A program made the position numbers and the translations under genes. A DNA stretch of 15,362 nucleotides from Ochromonadaceae sp. CCMP2298 (taxonomy: Eukaryota; Sar; Synurophyceae; Ochromonadales; Ochromonadaceae): contig MU634125.1 of assembly GCA_026770595.1 (NCBI GenBank), positions 1-15,362 of the forward strand. The letters are read 5' to 3'. The notes under the pieces are model-generated. The model was not told where the DNA came from. It did no database searches and was given only the letters and a program-made list of their open reading frames with translations. Positions 8,401 to 15,362 of the stretch are shown here, in pieces; the first letter of the stretch is position 1, and each line of letters opens with the position of its first letter.

Positions 8401-11400
8401 CATTAGCATGCTGCAGGCCACACTCAGCACTCTCGCACTCTGCATCGCACCCAAAGCTATGCGCAGCAGTGCGGCTCTGCGGTGGTGCGGCATGCGGTGA
8501 AAGTGGGCGCAGAGCAGCTGCAGCATGTGCTGGGGACTCAACCCCCCACCCCCACTCGAGCTGTTCGACCCACCCTCCTCCTCAGCGGGTAAAAAGAACA
8601 CAAATGTGTGCAGGATCTGCTCTATTAAACCCTCCTTTCCGACCTGCGCGTGCACGGAGGATGAGGCCAGCAGACCCCCTAGAACCTGCATGGAGGGCAG
8701 CACCGCGCTGCTGTCTAGCTGCAGCAGCGCCTTCAGCAGACGCAACGCCGCGGCCTGCACAGATGTGGTCTTGGTGCCGGTCACGCAGAGAAGCAGTAGT
8801 TCCACATCAGTCCGCACCCGGGCCTGCGTATACCCCTCCACCTGAGCCTTCTTATTCTTCTTCCCGGGTGTGTGGGTGGTGGGGGTGGAGGTGGTGGGCG
8901 AGAAAATATTGGGTCCTGCGGCGGTGATGGCTGCATATATTGCTTCCATCGTCAGTGCCTTGCAGTAGTCCACCAGCATCACTGCCTTGAGACTGGTGTC
9001 GCTCAGCGCGCCCAGTAGGCTAAACAGCGCCGATACGAGTGACCCCAGCAGCGCACCCTCGGTGGCCCCCGCCCCTGCGCTGTTCGCAAGCACAGGCTGT
9101 AGTACCTCCAATAGTGAGAGAACCCGCTGCAGGGGGGCGGACAGGCCAGACGATGTGACTCCCATCCCGTCTCCCTCCTCTGCCTCCTCGACATCCATCC
9201 TCCCACCCTCCACCTCGCGCCCCTTCAATTCTCTAAAAAGACCCAAAAAGGCCTCCAGTTCTGTGCAAAAAACCCTGTAGGGTAGGTCAAGACCCACCTG
9301 AATTTCTATAGCACCTAGGGCTGCGAGCACACTACGCTGCCCCGGCCGCGCCACCTGCTCTGCCAGTAGGGCGCCGTACAGGTGGCCCGACAAGTCTACA
9401 CCTGCAGCCTGGAATACCCGTTGCGTGAACAAGCCCACTGCTAGATCTTTCAGACGCAGGGCGGCGAGGGCGGTAGGGGCGGGGTGTGAGGTGACAGAGA
9501 ACGCCACCCAGGAAACGATACTGCTGCGGAGATCGGAGGTGGAGGTGGGTGTGGAGGGGGCTGCTTGATAGCCCAATTTGATGCACGCTACCAACGCGCC
9601 TGCCAGCTCCTCGCACCCCTCTGCCCTCCCCTGCACCCCCTCCGCCAGCACCTTAACGAAGGGCCACAGCTGCGCGAACCCACCCACCCCCTCTTCCCCC
9701 TGCTTAAACCCCTGCGCAGCCGAGAATACCGGGAAGGCATAAGAGGGCGCTGCCCATCCAAACTGACCCGCCGCGGCGCACAGAAATCTCTGCAACGCCC
9801 AGTTACTGCCTGCAAATATCTCACTGGCGAGGGCTGCGGGGGCTGCCTGCGGGCCCGCCAGGACGGATGAGGTGCGCTGTAGGACTACGCTACAGAGCGT
9901 GGATATGTCGCGGCCGGTAATGGGGGCTCCGGTTTGTGCCTGCAGCGGGGAGAGGAGGGAGAAATCCAGGGGAGTGTCGGCACACACCCCTGACCCGGAC
10001 CCAGACCCATAGGCAGACCCCGTGGCGCCCAGTGCTGACAGGCGCTCTGCATATAGTAGGCCTAGCTGTCGGATGGCCTCGTCAGCGTCGCAGCACAGGC
10101 GCACCATCACAGGCACCATCAGGGCCAGGAAGGCACACTCAGAGGGGGGCAGTGCCTGCGTCTGTTTCTGTGCCTTCATCGGTGTCTGCTGAGGCTTCTG
10201 TGCATGCGCCACGGTGGCAGCCAGCAGTGCAGCGAGACAGCGCAGGGCAGCAGCGCGCTCACGAGTGGTCAGCCGCAGCACCAACCCGCCCCCCATGCTC
10301 TCCGCGGGTGCGTTCTGGGGTCCTAGCAGAAATGCACTGTGGGGGGAGGCTGCTCCGGTAGGGGGGGACTCAGCCAGAGCCACGCGTAGCAGCAGCCTCC
10401 AGGATTGGGGGCCGCAGTAGCGCTGCAGGCAGGGGCCCAGGCGTGCGTTGAGGAGAGGGGAGGAGCCCCTGAGCAGCTGCACTAGGATGCGGTCGGCGAG
10501 GGAGGCAAGGGGCAGGGGGCGACAGGCTGTCTCTACAATGCCCTGCGCGGGGGTGGAGACAGAGGAGGCGGAGGCGGGGGCGGTGTGCAGGGCCACGAAG
10601 ACATCGAGCAACGTCCCCAGGTGCACCTCTGCCTCTGTGCTCATCATTGCAAGCGAAGGTGCGTGCTCCACGAGTAGTAGCAGCAGGGGACAGGTGAGCT
10701 CCTGCATCTCTCCAAGTAGCACACCACTAGCACCCCCACTGCACCCAGCACCCTCCAAAGCACCGCAGCAGCCAACTAGCAGCTTGAGCACAGCCAGGGC
10801 TGGCAGCAGCGCCTCCCTCCCCTCCCTGCCCTCTCTCCCCTCCCCATCTCTCCCCACTTTTAGCTCGGCATGCAGCTGCAGCACCAGTACGGACAGCAGC
10901 TGTGCCCAGGCCGTCTGCAGAGCGCGCGGGTCGGAGGCAACGGCAACCAAAGCAGCCAAGCAAGCCTCCGCTGCGATAGCGGCGATGGCGGTGTTTGATG
11001 TGGCGGTGGAGGTAGAGGTAGAGGTGCCCACGTCTGCTCGCAGCGCCTTGAAGGGAGCGAATGCGGGATCCAGGCTGCCGCAGCTCCTGAGCACCCTAGT
11101 AGCAGAGGTGCATAGGGCTGCAGACAGAGACACACCCACAGTCTTCTTCTCGCTCTCCCCCTTCTTCTTCCCCTTCTTCCCCTCCTTCCCCCCCTTCCCC
11201 TCCCCCTCCTCTGCAACCTGCACCATCACGTGTGCGGGGATGTGCCCGCAGCAGCCAAGCGCGATGGGTAACACCGCCCGGGCCACCCAGGAACAACCCG
11301 CCGTGGACTCGTCTGCACCCACACCCGAACCTGTGCCAACCGCCAACACACCCCGCAGGACAGCGCTGTCCTCGAGCACCTGCAGGATCAGCAGCAGCAC

Positions 11401-13832
11401 GCGCCCCCCCGCACCCCCCGTCCGCGCGCCCCACCACTGCACCGCCTGTGTCAGAATATCTTGCACCTCCTCGCCCTGCAGGTGGGCCACAACGCGCCTA
11501 AATATGGACACACTCCAGGCCGCCTGGGCCACCTCAAAGGAAGGGTCTAGAAGGTTCTGCGCAGCCGCACGCACCAATCCCACCACATCAGTTGAACTAG
11601 GGACCCCTTCCTGCAAAGCGGCGGGCAGGTTATGCAGTGCTTGGAGGCGGATGAGGGGTAGGGCAGAGGAGAGCGAGAGCAGCAGTCCAGCGCCTGAGGT
11701 TGAGGGTAGGTGGTGGCTGTCTGCGCCTGTGAACACCTCGGCTAGGAAGGACATCAGAGCCTCCCTCCCGTCACCCCCTGTCTCCACCTCTGTCTTTACT
11801 CCCTCCCCGTTCTTGTCTACCTCTCCCTCTCCATCAGCGTCCTCCCCCTCCCATGCCAGCTCCCTGTGCACGCTGGCCTCGAACTCTGCTGCGAAGCGCT
11901 GCGCCACTTTGCGTACTACTGACCGCACAACCCCCAGCACAAAGGTGGAGGTGGTAGAGGTAGTGGAGGTGGTAGATGTAGAGGAGGTAGATGTGGAGGT
12001 GCGCACGAATCTCAGCAAAGCTCCTAGAACTTCTGCAGGTGTGCCCGCCTCCACCAGACCTGAGGATAGCAGCTGGCACAGCGCAGCGCCCACCCCCCCC
12101 GCCTCCAAACCCTCCCCCGCCTCCTGCCCCTCCTGACCCCTCCCCTGACCATGCAGCAGCTCGCTGGTCAGGGCCTGTGCCAGCAGTGCCACCAGCGGCT
12201 GCACCGGATACTCCCCCCTCAGGTCCTGGAGCGACCCCAGCAGTGCACGAAACACCCCCTGTGTCTCTCTCTCCTCCCCCCCCTGCTTCCCCTTCACCCT
12301 GCTCTTCCCATTTCCCTGTTCCTGTCCCTGCCTCTGCCCAAGCAGCGCCAGCAGCACCTTATGATTAACTCGCATCTTCCTGTTGGCCGCCAAAAGCACC
12401 GCCGCCAATGCGATCTCCCTCCGCGCCTGTCCCCCCCCCCTCTCAGCCTTAGCGAAAGCCTCTCCCAGTGCTGCGGAGAACACCTTCGTGAGCGGCTTGG
12501 AGAAGGCAGTGCGGGCAGAAAGCTGCGCCAGGATCATGCAGCAAGAGCGACGCCACTGGTCCAGGATTGAAAAACCCCCCATACCGTTGCCGTTGCCGTT
12601 GTTGAAAGCATCCGCGTAGTTGTTTTTCAGCCCCTCCACGAGGAACAGGTACATATGTCTCACAGCGGCGTCGTCCACCCTTTCCTCTGCTAGCTCCACC
12701 ACCACCGCGGTGTAGAAGGAGAGAACGCGGTTGGCGCCCTGCACGCTCTGGGGGGAGACAGAGGCGCCTATTGATGGAACAGCTCCCCGGGGTACCACCA
12801 GCTCCAGTGCGGATTGTACGTACTGTCCCAGCAACTCCAGCAGGCTAGAGTCCTTTAGCAGGCGCAGCACGAGGGCGGAGCGGGGCAGGGGTAGACCAGA
12901 TTGCTTCACGCCCTGTGAGAAGTGTAGGAGGAGGAGAAATAAATTGATAAGAAAATTAGTACGAAAGTATTAGAAAGACAGCAAGAGAAAGATAATAGGA
13001 CATAAATGTAATGGGACAATGGGGCTAAAAGATAGAGCTAGAACATAGAACATACAACACAGAACTTAGGACATAGGATTTAGGAATAGAGTATACCTGT
13101 AGGAAGGCCCAGGGTGTGTCTGCAATTTTGCATAGCTGCACGGCACGAGCGAAGATCTGTGTGTGGGGGTAAAGAGGTGGAGGCGTTGATATAGGGGTTG
13201 AGAGGTGAAGGTGGAGGTGAAGGTTGTGGTAAAGAGGTGAATTCAGGTGCCGAGAGGTAGAGAGGCAGAGAGGCAGAGAGGCAGAGAGGCAGAGAGGCAG
13301 ATGAGGGAAGTTCGAGCATTCTGAATCTTTGGAATTGCATCCTGCATCTTACAGCCTCCATCCTGTATCCCATCCTTCATCCTACAAGCTACACATCACC
13401 ACTCACCTTGTGATCGTGCGCCAGCAGCATGCTCTGCAGCAAATCGTGCGCGTTCATCTCGTGTACCCTAAAGCGACGTATGAGGTACTCCAGCACCAGG
13501 TGGGTAGAGGGCTCCAAAGCGTAGAGGGAGAGAAGGCGCAGGAGCTGGGCCAGCTGTGCATCAAGGGCCACGTTCTCCTGCGCAGTCTTGAGCTCTCTCT
13601 GTAGATCCACCGACGCCGGGTCCAACAGCGTGCCCGCAAACTGCCCAAAGCGGTCGTCATACTGCTGCAGCGTGGCGAGCCCGTTGCATGCAGCTTCGTG
13701 GATCGTGCTCACATCCACGGCGGCGGCCTCTGCAGGTGCAAGGAATAAGCTGGGCCTACCCTTCTGCAGAGGCAGCACCTCCAGCTGCGTCTTGCGCAAG
13801 GCAGAGACTTGTCTTTGCAGCTCAGTTGACAT
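5461..13832 (-). CDS. UTP10: UTP10/HEATR1 U3 snoRNP-associated HEAT-repeat protein (3 exons, 2645 aa)
   Basis: Exons 13832-13407, 13156-13097 and 12912-5461 (minus strand) join in phase 0 to give 2645 residues. The N-terminus matches the UTP10/HEATR1 opening (LFLAPAEAAAVD, then an LEYLIRRFRVHEMNAHDLL block). Exon 2 supplies IFARAVQLCKIADTPWAFLQ and exon 3 resumes with GVKQSGLPLPRS, both aligning with the human protein as I recall it. The middle is HEAT-like helical solenoid. The C-terminal part (from about residue 2355) carries the BP28CT-like region and ends with DLLWKPMSNKILLLTRDK, then LLPECLPFLSELMED. UTP10 belongs to the UtpA/t-UTP complex of the small-subunit processome, which binds the pre-rRNA 5' ETS in the nucleolus and supports rDNA transcription and 18S maturation. 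It exceeds yeast (1769 aa) and human (2144 aa) lengths through low-complexity inserts: Thr-Ser (11942-12000), Glu (about 7391-7426), Ala and Lys-rich stretches. Confidence 0.95.
7388..7426. repeat. (CTC)n run encoding an acidic stretch in UTP10
   Basis: A CTC/TCC trinucleotide run lies inside UTP10 exon 3 and is read on the minus strand as a near-continuous run of Glu codons. It probably sits in a loop between helical repeats and should be length-variable between strains. Confidence 0.8.
11942..12000. repeat. GGTGGA/GGTAGT repeat encoding a Thr-Ser stretch in UTP10
   Basis: A degenerate trinucleotide/hexanucleotide array inside exon 3 is translated on the minus strand as alternating Thr and Ser. 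It interrupts otherwise helix-forming sequence and is best read as a disordered inter-repeat loop. Confidence 0.8.
12913..13096 (-). other. intron 2 of UTP10
   Basis: The donor is CTACAG|GTATAC (exon 2 ends at 13097) and the acceptor is CTTCTCACAG|GGC (exon 3 starts at 12912), phase 0, with a TTTCTCCTCCTCC-type pyrimidine tract. The body has loose GAACATAGA-type short repeats (about 13036-13085). Confidence 0.9.
13157..13406 (-). other. intron 1 of UTP10
   Basis: The donor is CACAAG|GTGAGT (exon 1 ends at 13407), a consensus site. The acceptor is CCACACACAG|ATC (exon 2 starts at 13156), phase 0. The interior contains an AGAGGCAG octamer array. Confidence 0.92.
13253..13301. repeat. (AGAGGCAG)n octamer array in UTP10 intron 1
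   Basis: About six tandem copies of the 8-bp unit AGAGGCAG (first copy AGAGGTAG) occupy the centre of UTP10 intron 1. Confidence 0.92.
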
Positions 13833-14057
13833 GTTGGATCTGTTGAATGTCCTATAAGTCTATGCGCGGTCCTAGCCCGTGTCTGAGGGGTGGCCGTTCC
13901 GAAGCGGCGCGCCAAGCACAGCCTTGCCCTCGCTAACGACAGCGACTGCTCACCCTGCAGTCAATAATACTGCTCACAGGCAATTCCAAGCCTGAAATGG
14001 CAGGAGCAGGAAGGCCAGGGCAGATCGATATCGAGAGGCATGAACTGAAGCAAAGAG
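13833..14057 (-). promoter_or_regulatory. Presumed UTP10 5' UTR/promoter region
   Basis: These 225 bp lie directly upstream of the UTP10 start codon. The part nearest the gene (to about 13920) is GC-rich and contains a GGCGCGCC palindrome (13906-13913). No clear TATA element is seen at a usual distance. The assignment is positional. Confidence 0.4.
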
Positions 14058-14339
14058 TTAGCCCACATTGGAATCGCTTTTTCCTCGCGTCCAAGTCTTG
14101 GTCCAGTCGGTGGTGCTGGTGAGGTCGTCCGTTACGTCCGTTACAGATATACTGAACGTTCCTGTTTCCCCGAAGAAAGCGAGCAGCGAGGTTTGGTTCT
14201 GAGCCAGAGGCTCGGTAGAAGCACTAGGCACCATGGCTATAGCTCGCATCGTCTCAAAATAGAGTTCCTTTATCCTAGCAATGCTCCGCGCAAAACGAAG
14301 CTTTTTGGTCTCTAGCACGAAAGTGATGATTTTTCCCAT
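14058..14339 (-). CDS. Unrecognised small ORF (93 aa)
   Basis: An ATG-started 93-codon frame opens MGKIITFVLETKKLRFARSI and is followed by a helix-like basic segment and a Thr/Ser/Asp-rich C-terminal half (TFSISVTDVTDD). I do not recognise the family. Its composition is less repetitive and lower in GC than the neighbouring genes, and it is not antisense to another gene, which slightly favours it being real. A TATAAAT-like sequence lies about 14 bp upstream of the ATG, too close for a normal TATA box. It could be a short gene, one exon of a longer gene, or a decayed transposon fragment. Confidence 0.35.
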   Translation of the reverse strand: MGKIITFVLETKKLRFARSIARIKELYFETMRAIAMVPSASTEPLAQNQTSLLAFFGETGTFSISVTDVTDDLTSTTDWTKTWTRGKSDSNVG

Positions 14340-14790
14340 GAAATATCACATTTATAAGTTGGTCCTGACGGGTTTCGAACCGCGCTTTTTCTGGACTTGA
14401 ACTTTCATGGGATTTTGGTGGCAGTTGTCTCCGTGAACCCTGATCTCAAATCTCAAATTGGCATGGGTTTTAGACTCTTAATTTAGCAGTAAAAGTGTCT
14501 AAACGGGACCGCGAGTTTCTCTTATTTAGGCGCTGTTAGCAGAGGAAACCTGACCGCCATTGTACAGACCGGAGTCCCGATGAACTATTCCGAAACACAT
14601 TAATCGTGAATCCGCTCACCTGCCGAGCGGTAGAGGGGCCTGCGGAAGTGCAAGCACGTGGTCAGTCCCCGCTCCCAGGTCCAGCGGTCCCGCAGGAGCT
14701 GCTGCTAGTGCTGGTGCGCGTAGAGTAGCAGGAGGCGCTGACGCTGGGGCTCGGGCGCGGTGCACGCCTATGGAGTGAGAAGCAGGGTGG
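14340..14790. other. Region between the small ORF and the retroelement ORF
   Basis: There is no firm gene. It contains a tRNA T-arm/B-box-like motif (GGTTCGAAACC on the minus strand, 14371-14381), an imperfect inverted repeat around TTTTAGAC...GTCTAAAC (about 14469-14504), and a 6-bp stem hairpin (CCGCTC 14612-14617 with GAGCGG 14625-14630). On the minus strand, a frame rich in Ala and Pro (about 14620-14763) lies between an AG and a CAG|GTGAGC donor-like site. It may be leftover 3' sequence of the retroelement, such as an LTR or untranslated region, but no LTR pair can be tested inside the window. Confidence 0.4.
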
Positions 14791-15362
14791 TTAGAGTAAG
14801 GGGGCAGGCCCGTAGGCAGGGGCAGGACCAGGAGTGGTCACATCCACAGGCTCGTGGTCGAGTGCTGCGCATGTGCGCGTCCAGAAGTGAGCTAAGGTGC
14901 TCGGCGTGTCGATGCGACGCATGGGGTCACTAAGGAGTACGATATCGTGAGCCTGCAGATCGATGATCTCTGCGCCGGCCATGACGGGGCTGCTGTCTAC
15001 CAGCTGTCTAAGCGACAGCTTCGTCTCAGCACGGCGGGAGATGCGGTCTGAGTTGTCGTTGAGCTCCTTGGGCAGGTGGTCGACGCCCAGCACGTTCACG
15101 TCACGCTTGACGCACTGCATAATACTTACGAGTGCCGCGTTGATAGCGAGCTCGGAGCGCACCCGGCCCTTCTCCGCCCAGGTGAGGGAAGTGATGCTGT
15201 CGCTGCGGAGCCAGATTCCCTTGGGCGCGTCCACTAGCAGCCCCCGCTTGCGCAGCATAGCAGCACCACGGATCGCACAGGTGACCGCGGTGTACTCCGC
15301 CTCATTCTGGTAGGCGGAGTCCTCGCCGAAGCACAGGCACCGGAGGTCCACCTCGCAGACAC
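14791..15362 (-). mobile_element. Retrotransposon polyprotein C-terminus with RNase H-like domain (partial)
   Basis: The open frame enters from beyond the window and ends at a TAA at 14791-14793. It carries features of a retroelement RNase H: a Glu-containing helix (NEAEYTAVTCAIRGAA), a strand-Asp motif (LRSDSITSLTWAEKGR) followed by a long helix, and a C-terminal VDHLPKELNDNSDRISR block, equivalent to the 'HIPG..N..AD.LSR' signature of reverse transcriptase-linked RNase H. The first catalytic Asp and the reverse transcriptase would lie outside the window. After the domain come about 75 residues ending in a Pro/Ala-rich tail. In the cell it would degrade RNA in RNA-DNA hybrids during retrotransposition. 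Whether the element is Ty3-like, DIRS-like or another class cannot be settled here. The reading frame is intact over the part seen. Confidence 0.8.

Noticed and set aside
10448-12136. 562-codon plus-strand open frame opposite UTP10
   Set aside because: It is antisense to a well-supported coding exon. Its Ser/Pro/Ala/Thr-rich composition is what the complementary strand of GC-biased codons gives, and no family motif is seen. The other antisense frames in 5548-12973 are rejected for the same reason.
14360-14381. Retrotransposon primer-binding site (TGGTCCTGACGGG...) on the plus strand
   Set aside because: It starts with TGG as a primer-binding site should, but the distance from the implied CCA to the T-loop is wrong for a tRNA, and the only retroelement ORF nearby runs on the opposite strand.
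14360-14385. tRNA gene on the minus strand
   Set aside because: The T-loop TTCGAAA and a CAGGACC-A acceptor-like end are present, but the T-stem does not pair and no matching 5' acceptor GGTCCTG or D-arm occurs within 100 bp upstream.
14620-14763. Additional exon of the retroelement or a host gene (Ala/Pro-rich frame with AG and CAG|GTGAGC flanks)
   Set aside because: Only short splice-like signals and low-complexity coding potential support it; no domain is recognisable and the preceding frame has a stop at 14791.

Overview
The window is nuclear DNA from a eukaryote, probably a unicellular alga or other protist. Both main genes carry GT-AG spliceosomal introns, and their proteins match eukaryotic families (UTP10/HEATR1 and a PAF-acetylhydrolase-like lipase). 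The DNA is rich in short tandem repeats, and the coding parts are GC-rich with many low-complexity Ala, Gly, Ser, Thr and Gln inserts. I cannot fix the lineage from the sequence alone.

Layout, left to right. Positions 1-310 are a (TATATG)n microsatellite running into a (GTAGGAT)n heptamer array. Positions 311-722 are intergenic. Positions 723-3655 (minus strand) are a five-exon gene for a 727-residue protein with four predicted N-terminal membrane segments and a PAF-acetylhydrolase/alpha-beta hydrolase domain; the Ser/Asp/His triad is intact once the exons are joined. Positions 3656-5460 are intergenic and mostly non-autonomous foldback DNA. A 637-bp near-palindromic element (3806-4442) abuts a second, more diverged inverted-repeat element (about 4445-5040), followed by CCCTACA heptamers. 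Positions 5461-13832 (minus strand) are a three-exon UTP10/HEATR1 gene (2645 residues, HEAT-repeat nucleolar protein of the UtpA part of the small-subunit processome), including a 60-bp micro-exon. Beyond it lie a short unrecognised ORF (14058-14339), a tRNA B-box-like motif, and the 3' end of a retrotransposon polyprotein with an RNase H-like domain (14791-15362, cut by the window edge).

The two host genes lie in the same orientation but have unrelated functions: ribosome biogenesis and lipid hydrolysis. They look like neighbours rather than partners. The most unusual material is the pair of adjacent foldback elements upstream of the lipase gene, especially the paired change in their nested terminal palindromes, and the way in-frame micro- and minisatellites have invaded introns and catalytic-domain loops. 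I saw no CRISPR array, bacterial-type operon or defence locus.
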